Positions 52,554 through 64,000 of a stretch of DNA of 64,000 nucleotides are shown here, piece after piece; within the stretch, counting starts at the first letter, position 1; every line of letters begins with the position of its first letter. The notes below the pieces were generated by a model. It worked only from the letters and a program-made list of their open reading frames with translations. It was not told where the DNA came from and did not search any database. Where the stretch lies: the NCBI GenBank assembly GCA_963281155.1, contig CAUJLY010000002.1:3348001-3412000 (forward strand), read 5' to 3'. Both the position numbers and the translations under genes were made by a program. This stretch comes from Rhabditophanes sp. KR3021 (taxonomy: Eukaryota; Nematoda; Chromadorea; Rhabditida; Alloionematidae).

Positions 52554-55500
52554 AGCTGGTTAAGTATTGTGAAGCAATAATTATTTAACACATTATTATT
52601 TTGTTGTCCAAATGTTTATATTGCTTTTATTCAACAAACAAAATTCTATTTAAAAAGCCAACATTAGGTATTTTATGATTATTGTCACTATAAGGGACAT
52701 CTTTCACCATAATCAAAAGATTTATATCTTTTGGATAAACTTTAGACGACCTTGTCAAAACTTATCACAAGTAAGTGACTGAATTCATGTTATATTGTCT
52801 TAAATGCTATTTTATGAATTATATGATTATGATTTTACGATACTGATCCTGATAGATTTATGCCAATGCATCTTATCTAGTCATATGCCTATTCAATTAT
52901 TATTTATTATTATTTATCACCGAAAGTTAGAATTATTATATATCCAATTATTTTAAATAAAGTATTGTTAGCAGATCCACGATTAAATATTTTAATTGGA
53001 ATTGGCAAAAAAGATTTGGCACATTTAAACTGATTAAAGTAAACTTATACACTTGTAAAATTAAAAATATGCCAGACAAAGACTGATCGTAAAATAAACG
53101 TGTCAAAGAGTTCATAAAAGTACTTTGTAAAGCGATACATTTATGGACTCATATCGTGTTCAATATTAATTACAAATAAAACCGCTTACTGGCCTTCAAA
53201 GTGATTAAGCACAATGCTGGCTTCTATTGTTTCATCACTATACCATAACAATAAAACAATGGCAGGTTAAATATTGCCAATCATTTACAACGCAATTAAG
53301 AAACAACTTTCTATACAAAAATATTAATAAATTTTGACTCTCAAGTTATACCTCTTACTTTTAGAATTATTTTATCAATGTTGCAAATTGCTTTATTCAA
53401 AAGTACGGCATTTAATATATTTTTACCCATTTTTATTTCCCTTGGTTTATATTGTATTGAACAAGAAATACAAAATTATAAATTCAAACATTATATCTTT
53501 GTTCATGTTATATTAAAGGAAGCGAAAATGGGGTCCATTCTTATGCTAATAAATGTATGCATCTTTGCCTCACTATTTCTGTTTGAGTATTTGACACGTT
53601 AAGAAGGTACGTAATTGAATATAGATAAATGAATAAATATTCAGCTAAATTATTCACCTAAATAATTTTTAATGTGTTTAGCCGTAATCATTAAATTCAC
53701 CTTTGTACGACATCAAAGTCATATAAAAGACTTTTTTAAAGAGCATACCGAATATGCCTTCATATTAAAAAGACATAAATATGTATAATCAAAACACATA
53801 CGTATGTCTTTTTGCGACAACCACCGTATTTAGATCAAAAGTTTTACCAATCACCAAAATGATGTTAACAATCTGTTAGATCATGTAACAACACTAACAT
53901 TATACTGACAGGGCCACTGACCGATGACGGTTCGCTCACGACCTTTTGTTAACAGTTAATGTTGCGCAATGTCTTTGACTAGCGTGTAAAATCATTTTCG
54001 GCACTAATTAATAATCTTTTCGTAATCTTTATTTTTATTGAGGGCTGTCATTAGCTACCTTCATTAATATATTGTCTTGAATGTGTGGTGTTGTCCTGTT
54101 GACAAATCTTCTTTCATTTATGATTCCAAATAAGGTTGGTGGGTTGTCTCAACTTTTTCTAAAGATTCAAACTCTCGATAAGATTCCCGTGTGTTTTATA
54201 ATCAGCCTCAAATTTGATTGATACATTCAACTTTCTTTACCTTACTTGCCTACTCTTTAATTAATGTTAAATCAAACCAAGTATATATTTTGTTTGATAA
54301 TGAATGATATACAGTAACTATTTAGAGACCTAACCACTGAAATCCAAAAACTTATTATTAATTTGGTACATCTATTTTAATCATCTATTGTTTAACTCCA
54401 TCTTATTGAGACAAATATTTTGTTGATTGGTGAATATTTTTTTCTTTAACCACCATCATTCTTTAATTCTTGAAACCCACGCTTTGCCAACAGAAAGCCA
54501 CAATTTTTAACCACTATTACTAACAAAGAATTAAAGTTGTGATCAACAAAATAAATCTTTCAAAATATATACATTCATTTATCAGTAATCAGCACTCACA
54601 CCGTATACCACTATATTTTGGGTAAAAAGTGAATAAAAATGAAAAATATTAGTTGGAAGTGAGATGTACTATTTAAAGAAGAATATAAAAATATATTTAA
54701 GTAGATACACAATAATGCAGTCAATATTACCATTGTTAATCATTTTGCCATAATATATGGCTTAACACCACAATCTTTGTTGCCAGTGATATGACATTTT
54801 AAAAATTATGCCAACTACCTTTATTCACATTACCTTTGTTTGATGAAACGACATTACTTTGAGTCAAATTTCATTTTATTACACTTGGTGGTATAATTAG
54901 TTAATTGAATTAAAGTAGCTTAAACAAAGAGCTGTAATAAACTTAATAAACTTGGTTAAGCCACTCTACGCTTTCAGGTAAATTTGTTGTTATCACCAAC
55001 AAAAAGGAAAGGATATTACGTATATCAATTTGGGAACATTTGTTACAGCTTTTTATGATACTGATGACATGTTTAATTGAATTGAGGTAATTTAATTTAA
55101 TGGCAGTCTATTGTTATGAATATACTTTGATTAAAACAAAAAGGGCTTCTATGATCCGTTGATTGATAACGTTTTTCTTGTTCTGTGGTATCTATTTTCA
55201 ACCAAATTTTGGTTGGATTATTGAAGTTATTATAACGCATATACATTTTTTGACTACAATTTTATTTCTAAAAATCCTGTTGTTCTCTAGATACTGTACA
55301 ACATTTCTTCATTGTATTTAGACATACAATAAGAGTTTGAATCCATGCATTCAATAACTGTTCTATCCATATTGTAAATAAATACCTACGCATAAAAAGT
55401 ATTTATTCATTCTTCAAAAATATCTCAAACCACTGTTTTTAATCAAACTTAAAAATAGATGCTATGTGGCATTACTGTTGTGGTTGTTTAACAAATATTG

Positions 55501-56488
55501 CGGCTGTTGATGTAATAAATTGCCAGTCATTTATCCAGCTCTTCCTTATTTTTTGCTCTCCCAAATTTCAATTGGTTCCTTAACCTATAGTTACGGTTAA
55601 GTAGTTGTGGTTAATTATTTCTGATCCAAATTATATAATATTTTTCAATTTTTGCTTTTTTATATTTTACCTTTAAGTAACAGACAAATAAATTTAATAG
55701 AAATCATCAAAACAAAAATCCCGTTTTACGAAACCCCACCATCTTTCGTAATCATTTGGTGAGATCTTCCCCATTTTTGAAAACCACTACACCGCATACA
55801 ATATTTCCACAACCAGCCGTCTTCAAAAAGCCTTATCAAACCTCACAATCAACTGAAACAAAGACTTTGATCGCTCCCTTTTTGCATACCGTTGAGTAAC
55901 TAATATTTTAACAAATCTTTATTTAATTATTTTAATGTACGATCACTCTTTTACCTACTCCATTACTTTTCATCCTTTTTGCCTTTACCTTTTGTGGTAA
56001 CCATACAAATTTCCATTTTACTTGACAACCCAATTATTTTTGAGTCATCAAATAGGGTTACTTCAAGACTGTGTACATTTGCGTAAAAACAAATTTTCAC
56101 GATTTAAAAGTAAAATCTGACCATTTGGTTAAATTATGTACTCTACCTTCATTAACTCTTATCCATCTTTTTCATGTTTTTGATTTTTGTGTTTGGGTTT
56201 GAAATGAAAGGATATTTGTGTTGATGTGTTGTAAGTAGGTGTATATTATGTGTGACTGAGTGTAGTTTGAATAAGATGATAGGGAGATTATATCATTTTG
56301 ACGAATCAAAGACATTTGGCTTTATGACATACACATATTTGTTTTGGTGTCGCACAAATTGAACAAATTATGTGTTTAGGATAAGACAGTAGATTATACC
56401 CATTTATGAATATCCCTAATAATTATTTCTATTGCGAGACCACTTTAGTATATTTGGCACATTCCTTACCAGTTTTAATTGATTGCAG
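52554..56488. other. 3.9-kb noncoding region upstream of the Runx exon
   Basis: No convincing gene. Overlapping hydrophobic frames at 53334-53602 are T-rich translations without splice or start support. The region ends at a splice acceptor (GATTGCAG, AG at 56487-56488), so it probably includes the promoter and a long 5' intron of the Runx gene. Confidence 0.5.
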
Positions 56489-56505
56489 GCCTCGAACGAG
56501 TCAAC

Positions 56506-57459
56506 ATGAACTCAATTGAGTTATCAGTTAGAAATGCCGAAGAATCTATGAGAAGAATAAATGGAACTTGTGTGTTGAGAAGAACCGAATGCCCAGACAT
56601 ATTTTGCTCAGTTTTACCCACTCATTGGAGATCAAATAAAAGTTTGCCTACGCCCTTTGTTGTATTATCCGTGTATCCGATTGCCGATGGAACGAAAGTT
56701 ACTGTATCCGCAGGGAATGAAGAAAACTCATGCGCTGATTTAAAAAATTTCACCGCCGAATTTAATGGGCAACTTGCTCGTTTTAGTGATTTGCGCTTTG
56801 TTGGAAAATCAGGAAGAGGCAAGAACTTTAACATTACAATTACCATTCAAACAACTCCAACGATCGTCGCCATAGTTAGTAAAGTAATTAAGGTTACTGT
56901 AGATGGTCCTAGGGATTCAAGGAACATGAAAATTCATAATATAAAGGAAAGCAATCGCAAGAGAAGCATCCCAATGCCGGACAATAACTCTATGTATATG
57001 AAAAAGGCTTGTTTGGACAACTACATGACTTCTCAAATGCCTTCCTTTACTATGCCTACTCCTTCAAATGCCGAAATTATTGCTCCGTCTATGCAATTCA
57101 TTAATGGAACCCAACCGTCGATAAATCCTTTGCACGCTATGATGTCCTCAATCTCTTCCCAAGCCTGTCCAGTTTTCCCGCCCTTTCAACCACCTCCATT
57201 CAGTCAAATGCCAATGAATCCCTTATATGCCAATCAATTTTTCAATCATCTGGCTTCATTCTTCAACATGCAATTTACAAATAATATTAGTTTATCACCT
57301 ACGTGTAAAGATAAAGAATTTGAACAATTGCCATATCCCACAATCAAAGGCCAACGCTTATCTAAAACGCCAAATACAACTCCTTCAACCGGTTTATGGA
57401 GACCTTATGATGGAATATCTAGTACTACTTCAGAATCTTCAGTCACAACAGCCAATTAA
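56506..57459 (+). CDS. rnt-1: Runx-family transcription factor (Runt domain)
   Basis: DNA-binding partner of CBF-beta (nematode BRO-1), controlling seam-cell type proliferation in C. elegans. The exon begins after an acceptor at 56488, and the first ATG is 56506, giving 317 residues. An upstream coding exon or SL trans-splicing are both possible. The Runt domain spans about residues 20-155: ECPDIFCSVLPTHWRSNKSLP, VTVSAGNEEN, ARFSDLRFVGKSGRGKNFNI and KVIKVTVDGPRDSR, with the DNA-contacting Arg and Lys residues kept. The remainder is Pro/Met/Asn-rich. LWRPY, a variant of the Groucho-binding VWRPY, lies about 20 residues before the C-terminus rather than at the very end. Confidence 0.93.
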   Translation: MNSIELSVRNAEESMRRINGTCVLRRTECPDIFCSVLPTHWRSNKSLPTPFVVLSVYPIADGTKVTVSAGNEENSCADLKNFTAEFNGQLARFSDLRFVGKSGRGKNFNITITIQTTPTIVAIVSKVIKVTVDGPRDSRNMKIHNIKESNRKRSIPMPDNNSMYMKKACLDNYMTSQMPSFTMPTPSNAEIIAPSMQFINGTQPSINPLHAMMSSISSQACPVFPPFQPPPFSQMPMNPLYANQFFNHLASFFNMQFTNNISLSPTCKDKEFEQLPYPTIKGQRLSKTPNTTPSTGLWRPYDGISSTTSESSVTTAN

Positions 57460-58413
57460 TGGTAGTTGTTCTTTTTATATTTATTATGCCTTCCAGTATT
57501 AATTTTTATAGCTAAAAATATTATACTACCTCTCCCTGCCATTCACTTTTTTGCATCATTTTTATAAAAGTTTATTAAAATTATTTATTTCTAATTTCCG
57601 TCTTTGCTTTTTCTTACAAGGTAATAAACTTTTTGGTCATAAATTTAGGAAGGGGTTGTTAATAAATTACTATTAACTTACTGATAATTGTAATTAAATA
57701 ATAAGTCACTGGCAATTGTAGCTTAATAATAACTTTATAATACAAAGTGAATAAATAATGATTTTAATACGACTATAATAAGAATTGCAAACAATAACAT
57801 TAAACTGTTAATGATGTCACTATCACTAAAAGGATGAATAACTATTTGATTAAAATAAAACAACAATAATTTTAAATCAGAAGCATAAATAGTTTTATTA
57901 GTGACTACAACTGTTGTTCACTGTACGTAAGTATATACTCCTCAAACATTTAGACATTTGATCTCATAAATTAAAAATATCTGTGAAAGTAAGTCAGAAT
58001 GATCAAATTTACAACTTCCAATTTTTCTATTTACCATCATATTTATATTGACGCTTTACTCTTTACATTTTGACTGGTAAGGAATCAAAAAGAGTTGTAA
58101 ACGATTGTATACGGCCATTAAATCCTTATTACAAAAGCAAACTTAGAGATAATATAATAGGGGATGATAGTAGTAGTGTAAGTTGTCAGAAACGCTTCTT
58201 GATAAGCCCCTTTCATGAAACCGCTACAATCTGATCCACCTCTATTTAAACTCGCACCCCACATTCAAAACTAAAGTTTACTTATTTTGTGATTGCGGTA
58301 GTTGCTCTTTGAGATAGTTATTCATATAATAAAATTTTGACATTCTTTAATTTACTGAACTGTCTGTTACTTTTATATTTATTTTTCATTCTAACTCTTT
58401 CCATAGTCAGAAG
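57460..58413. other. Intergenic region between Runx and Ly6-like genes
   Basis: 954 nt of AT-rich sequence on the strand of both neighbours. No ORF of coding character or RNA gene seen. Confidence 0.5.
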
Positions 58414-59494
58414 ATGGTCTACCTTAAAAATATAATTATTTCTCTTTGCTTGACTGCATTAGCAACAGTCGTTTACTCAAACGCGGATAACGATGCTATT
58501 AGTTGTTATCAATGTAACTCTGCTGTTGAACCTGCATGTATTGACAATTATTACAAGTTCAAGAAAGCTTGTCCTGCCAAGTCTTGGGGTAAACGCTTGG
58601 TTTAAATAACTTTTTAATAATATACTTTAGACAAAAACATCGACCGAACTGCAACCGGCTGTCGCATTTTGAGACAAGTAATTGGAGGTTGGTTTGTATA
58701 CAAATAGACTTTCGCACGTACTTCTATTTGTTTCAGAAAAAGAGAGCATTATTCGTGAATGTGCATACTCCGGCGATACTTACCACAAGCGCAGAAACTC
58801 TGGTATTTTTCATCTCCCTAAACATATCTTAATCAAACTTTAAAAATAGAATCATAAGTAGTTTAGTTAAATAATATTAAGGCATAATACACATTTAGTT
58901 TACTTTAAAATAGCTTATTCATATATTTTGAGTTTAAACATGACTTCAATCAAGAGGTCAACCAGTTAATTAAAGCAATAATAAGGGATTATAAACAAAT
59001 CAAGAGCGACGAGTGTGTCGATCACAAAGAGGAAAATGAATGAAAGTGATAATGTACTTAATCAGGGATAACTAACCTGTACCAATTGCTGGCACAAGCA
59101 TTGTACATTAGTCAAAGATCCGAGTACAAAAATGAAGGTTTGAAAAGATGTAAATTATGAAAGAAGTTGGTTTCAAACTACTCGGAACGATTGAAAACGT
59201 GTTCATTATAACGCATCAAAATTTGGATGCAATTCTTTTGAGTACATAAAATATGTATACAGATAATTTGAATGCACTAAAACATTAATTAAATTACACG
59301 TGGGAAAACAACTAAATATTGACTTATTGATGAAACTTCTTCTAATCTTTATATTTCTTATAGGCTCTGTTGGTGTTTACCGATTCTCGAAACAATGCAG
59401 TGAAGACAATTGCAACAGTGCTAATAAAAATGGTATTTCTGTGGTTGCATTCGGGATTATCATTTCAACAGTTTTGTTCCGTGCATTGTGTTAA
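58414..59494 (+). CDS. Ly6/uPAR-domain GPI-anchored surface protein
   Basis: Exons 58414-58588, 58631-58687, 58737-58802 and 59364-59494 give 142 residues with consistent phases. A signal peptide (IIISLCLTALATVVYS) is followed by SCYQCNS, the start of a three-finger LU domain. Further cysteines and the terminal CSEDNCNSA (family pattern C....CN) close the domain. The last 20 residues are hydrophobic (VVAFGIIISTVLFRALC), a GPI-attachment signal. The pattern resembles the Quiver/Sleepless and nematode Ly6-like families, but the partner and function cannot be read from sequence. The last intron (561 nt) is long for this genome and shows no gene. Confidence 0.85.
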
Positions 59495-59840
59495 GATAAA
59501 CAAACAATTCATTACTAAATATTTAGTCTTTTCTGTATCAATGATTAAAAGTTAATAGAATATTAAGATGTTTCTTGTTGCATTAGATTATTATTTTTTA
59601 GTTGAAAATAATTGTGGTTGATCAAATGATAAGATAGGATTATTTAATTATCGGATTATAAGTGCTAATTAACGTGATTTTAACAAATATATTTTTTGCT
59701 TATCAAATCATTAAAAAATAAATACAATTTTATATCAGTTTATATCATTTGATAAATTTTAATGGTTATGAAAAGATAGCATTTTACAAAAATACATTTT
59801 ATGATATGTATTAGTGGATACTTTATATCACGACTAAATG
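59495..59840. other. Convergent 3' region between Ly6-like and DPP8/9-like genes
   Basis: 346 nt of AT-rich sequence holding the two 3' ends. Nothing else seen. Confidence 0.5.
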
Positions 59841-62592
59841 TTAGTTAATACATTCATAAAAGTCGGTCTTTGACAAGGTATGAAACAATTTCTGCAAGAA
59901 TTGAATGTATTTGACATTCAAAAATTCAGCTTTTTTTGAATTCTTGACTCCATGTCTTTCGTGTGGTAGAATAATTTGTTCAAATGGAATTCCTCGCTCA
60001 AGCATAGCATCTGTTAATGTAAATATGTGTTTTACATGGACATTTTCGTCTAAAAGTCCGTGAACAACTAAAAGTCTATCTTTTTGAGTCGGTAATCTAA
60101 GGATATCTTCCATCAAGCCACATTTGTTGTAAACGTTAATATTAGATGGAATCTTTTCATAATTAGGAAGGATGATTTCATTAGGACATCCAATGTATTT
60201 TTCAGTATAAGCGGAGTCATACAGTTTCCAATCAATGACAGCTCCTCCGGCAATTGCACCTTTGTATATCTTTGGTTTCTTTTGAAGACAACGAATGCTG
60301 GAATATCCACCATAACTGTAACCAGTCACAGCAACTTTATCCAAATCGAGTACTCCATTTAGCATTTCATTTAAAGTTAGCAAACCTTCCGCCTGATCTT
60401 CAATTTCAACGGTTCCAAGATTGTCACGAATAGGGGCTTCAAATTCAATTCCTCTGTTAGAACTTCCTCTTCCGTCTAAAATAACGACAGCCATTCCAAA
60501 GGCTACATACTTTTGATAGGAATAAGTAAGCTCCCAACTATCTAAAATTAAATAACACATCAATATTTTCATACTCTAAATAAGTAAATGTAAATTTTCT
60601 AATTGGCTCTTTTCATAATAAACACTAAAAGTATTTGAAAAAGGAGATATGGATTGTAGGCATGAAAAAGTATGCTTTCTACTTTCAATTTTAATTTTTG
60701 TGTATTTACCTTTAACACATTGTACTCCTGGGCCACAATAGATGTATTGTACTACGGGAAATTTTTTAGATTCTTTGACTTTTGGTAAAAATACCAATGC
60801 ATAATGAGTTTCTTTAGTTGAAGGCATGGTGAATTTCACAAGCTGTGGAATAACAATATTTTGAATATCAGTTTGATAAGCAGGACGCATATTAATTGAA
60901 TTAGTATAAATCTCGCACATAACATTAACTTTTGGCAAAATGCTATTATCTTCAAAATCCAAGGGGCAGTAATAAATTCTGTGACAATTCATGAGATTGC
61001 TAATAGAGGCAACAAACCCCAATTCAAAATTGACATCAAGTGTAAGTTGACTTCTCTCAGTTCTGAAAAGAAGTAAAAAAAGCTTTAGAGAATCAAAATT
61101 ACTTCATGTTAAAGTCCAATGGTGTTAGATGGGCAAGAAGAGTATTGTCAGGTTGCATATAAGAAATAACACACCTGAAAGTAAAATTGCTCACTAAAAA
61201 TAAATAAAAGACCATTTCTTACAATTGAACTCTTGTTACAAATAAATTAGCACAAAAGTAAACTAATCCCCTGTTGACATCAATTTTGATTGGCATATCC
61301 TTGATAACACAAAAGTCTCCACTCGTTATTTGTCTTTCTTCAGTAACCTTTTTTCTTCCATTTTTAATGTAGAAGTTCAGTAAAAACAAATGGCTTTTGT
61401 TATTTTTTTCAGATCCATAGATCATGTAATAGCCACCTTCAAAGTTAGGGATAAAATTCAAATGTTGGTTGCAGTTAATCCAAATGTTTGATGTTTCTTC
61501 GTAGATTTCAAAAATCTTGTCTTTATAATTTTCTTTTAGATTGATTACTTCTTGGAAGCAATCAATTGAAATTAGTATAATGAGTAAACGAGTTTGCCTT
61601 CTATCTAAAAGTGTGGCAAAGACATATTCTCCATCAGGTGTCCATCCAGTTCTAGCAATGTACTCGTACCATGGATACAACTCTTTCAAATTTACTTGTA
61701 GTGAGCAATCGACTGCTTTTGTTTGATCATTAATTTTAATCATCTTCAATTTGCTTACAGCGTTGTTTTTACCAGCAAATGGATATTTAATAGGATCGAC
61801 ATGAACATTGCCCGGAATGGCGATAGTTACGTTTTCCACTTCTTCTTCGTCAACGTTTTCGTAAAGTAAGTTAAGTTTTGTTGGACTCCACCAGAAACCA
61901 ATGTATCGCTCAAGTTCTTCCTGGACAACGTAGGAAGCAATGCCGTTAGTTTCATCTTTTTTAGTAGAAGTAGTTGAGTAGAGACGATTTGCCATGAAGG
62001 CGATATGTAATTGCTTTCCGGAAGAGAAAGCTACGTAATTGCATTGTTTTGGGTGAGCGGTAAATCTCAAGATAGGAGATTTATTCCATGCTGCTAATTC
62101 GGTGATAAGTGAGCCCTAAAATAAGTCAAATGTTAAAATATTATTTGATTTAAAAATTACATTAAATTTGTAAAGTAACCCGTCGGCAATAAAAAGCAAA
62201 AGAGTACAATCATTTGAAAAATCATAATCAGTTACACCGATCGAATGAGTTCCTCTTAATCTTTCATACATCAAAGTAATTTCTTCACTCTTTACACGAG
62301 ACGATTTAGTGACATGTGTCAAACTGAAGAACTCTCTGTTTGCAACATTGACTCCTGAATCATCTAGATTGCAAAAGTAGACATTCTGGCCTTCGTTGGA
62401 AACACCTGCCGAAGCCAGACCGACGATAATGTTCTTAAACATCCCACCGAACACATTTTCGTATACTCTTGCATTACCCAACTTTACGGGAACGTTCTTT
62501 TTCAAGTGAGAATTGACTGCAAAAAGTGTTTCTTCTATTTTCTTTTGGTCATCCATAGGATATTTTTTGTAATTATGGACAATACTACCCAT
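59841..62592 (-). CDS. dpf-3: DPP8/9-like prolyl dipeptidyl peptidase (S9B family)
   Basis: Cytosolic serine peptidase removing Xaa-Pro dipeptides. In mammals DPP8/9 also restrain NLRP1/CARD8. Exons 62592-62161, 62115-61223, 61174-61103, 61062-60710 and 60541-59841 give 816 residues. The beta-propeller contains the DPP8/9-type substrate loop (VVQEELERYIGFWWSP) and YEYIARTGWTPDGEY. The alpha/beta-hydrolase domain shows VVILDGRGSSNRG, EIEDQAEG, nucleophile GYSYGG (family GWSYGG), YTEKYIG, HGLLDENVH with the Asp, and ERHG with the His. So the catalytic triad is intact with one Trp-to-Tyr change beside the Ser. There is no signal peptide or TM, which agrees with DPP8/9 rather than DPP4. An upstream acceptor (ATTTTATAG) precedes the ATG by about 25 nt. 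Confidence 0.95.
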
Positions 62593-64000
62593 TTTAGATG
62601 ACACAAAATATCAAAACCTATAAAATAATCAATACAATTAGACGTAAGATAAATAATATATAATATTGGTGAGTATAAAAAAACGAAAGTAAAGAAAGTA
62701 AAGCATTATAGAGGAAATACACTTATTTTTTTTGCATATACCTGCGACGTGTGTGTAACCAAATAGATCCTAAATGCAACGCATAAACATTTAATTGCAC
62801 TAAATATGAAGATTTAATCATTCTAAAAATATAAATATTTGTCTATTCTATAATAAATCATTTGTAAAGTTTATAATAATTTGGATGTAAAACTGACATA
62901 TATTCAAAATTGATTATAAGTAATTAATTTTTTTATCAAAAATTATAACTAAACGCTTCCGCATCTAAACAATTTAATCAAAAAGAAACAACTTAATCAA
63001 AAGGAGCATCGTAATAGAAAGTATATGATAGGTAATGACTTTTTGATGTTAATTGTTATGTATTTATAGTTTAATGAATAAAAAATGAAGGAATATATCA
63101 GTTCATACTTATTTTGCAATACTTGATGAGATTTTATTTTAAAAATGAAACCAAGGAAACGAGTATTGAATAAGTGCGAGTTGTTTACAATTTATAATTT
63201 GAAAATCATTCAAACTGCTATATTATCACCATCATATACTACCCCCCATTCTTCCCTTTAGGAAACATGCTCGACTTTAAAAGAGAGGAATCGTCTTAAT
63301 GTGCGACATCGGCAATTAAATGAGAAAGAATAAATGATAAGGTTGCAATCATATATATTTTGAGTTAACATCTTTTAATGATAAAAGTAAAAAACTGGTA
63401 TTATTAAAATAAATCATTCCAAACACACATCTTTATTCATTTTTGTTTACATTACGTATAATAAACATATACAAATTTTTCCAATGAATAAATATATGAA
63501 ACATAGTTTAATTTTTCTTTTACAAAAGTATCAATTTTAATTTATTAAAATATTTTATGGAAAAATGAAGGATCATTTAATTAAGTGGCATCACTTAATC
63601 TTCCAGTTTATAGTAGGTCTATTTTTTATGCATTTAATAAAAGATTTCTGAATACATCTTTATATACTTAATATATTGACGCTTATCATGAATGTCAATA
63701 ACTGACACATTAAGATGATTTATTAATGCTTTCAGAGATAATTATGCATTAGTATAAAAAACATTAAAATATCGAGTTATCAAGCACATTCTATTAACAA
63801 AATTCTTATTTATTGCATTCTTTTTTGATGTAAGTATTTAGGATCAAGATGTGCCAAATTTTGTATTTTCAATTTTGTTTGTGATTTTTGGTATTTTCAT
63901 TTAACTTAGCAATTAAAAACACATTTAATATACTTTAATTTGCTTGATGCTAAGGGCATTCAAAATCGAAGTGATTTTGTGTGATCTTTGTTAAAACGTA
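62593..64000. other. Right flank, no gene seen
   Basis: 1.4 kb of very AT-rich sequence upstream of the DPP8/9-like gene. It presumably contains its promoter. No coding, RNA or repeat feature recognised. Confidence 0.5.

Noticed and set aside
53334..53602. Overlapping hydrophobic frames as a small membrane protein
   Set aside because: Two frames of equal quality over the same T-rich bases, and no start context or partner exon.

Overview
The window is AT-rich eukaryotic DNA from a small metazoan, most likely a nematode. Almost every gene is split by 40-60 nt introns with GT donors and T-rich TTTTAG or TTTCAG acceptors. Several start codons sit directly behind an unpaired splice acceptor, as expected for spliced-leader trans-splicing. 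The ribosomal protein S18, the innexin and the gene set (Myt1/WEE-1.3 kinase, Runx factor, class-1 semaphorin, DPP8/9-type peptidase, astacin) all read as nematode or protostome proteins. The species was not identified.

Layout. 0.66-15.2 kb (- strand): one long, fast-evolving dynein heavy chain gene in about 12 exons, whose stalk, AAA modules and C-terminus are of axonemal rather than cytoplasmic type. Its larger introns hold opposite-strand items: a tRNA-Ala(AGC), a decayed GIY-YIG-like gene and two other decayed coding segments. 15.5-18.5 kb (+): XPC/Rad4 repair protein, then ribosomal protein S18. 18.7-19.4 kb (-): an unrecognised lysine-rich protein. 21.0-22.6 kb (+): Myt1/WEE-1.3 kinase with E2F-like sites upstream. 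22.7-23.7 kb (-): astacin metalloprotease. 24.7-27.8 kb (+): innexin with an in-frame TAG near its 3' end. 28.1-29.1 kb (+): an isolated SH2 protein and a small secreted cysteine-rich peptide. 29.1-37.7 kb: a gene-poor 8.5-kb stretch. 37.7-42.7 kb (+): class-1 transmembrane semaphorin, with decayed paralogous coding fragments on the opposite strand of its introns. 43.5-44.5 kb (-): CNOT9. 46.2-52.6 kb (+): TTF2-like SNF2 ATPase, an unrecognised helical protein and a GRASP55/65 Golgi protein. These three are closely spaced on one strand and are a candidate operon. 52.6-56.5 kb: noncoding. 56.5-57.5 kb (+): Runx factor. 58.4-59.5 kb (+): Ly6/uPAR-like GPI protein. 59.8-62.6 kb (-): DPP8/9-like prolyl dipeptidyl peptidase. 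62.6-64 kb: nothing seen.

Most genes are housekeeping or regulatory and unrelated to one another (DNA repair, ribosome, cell cycle, deadenylation, Golgi stacking, gap junction, axon guidance). Five single-base frame breaks (dynein, XPC, GRASP and two in the lysine-rich gene) are all repaired by adding one base, which looks more like assembly deletions than pseudogenes. The points most worth following are the axonemal-type dynein in a nematode-like genome, the decayed genes lodged antisense in introns, the innexin TAG, a 60-nt in-frame optional intron in the Myt1 gene and a His-rich repeat inside GRASP.
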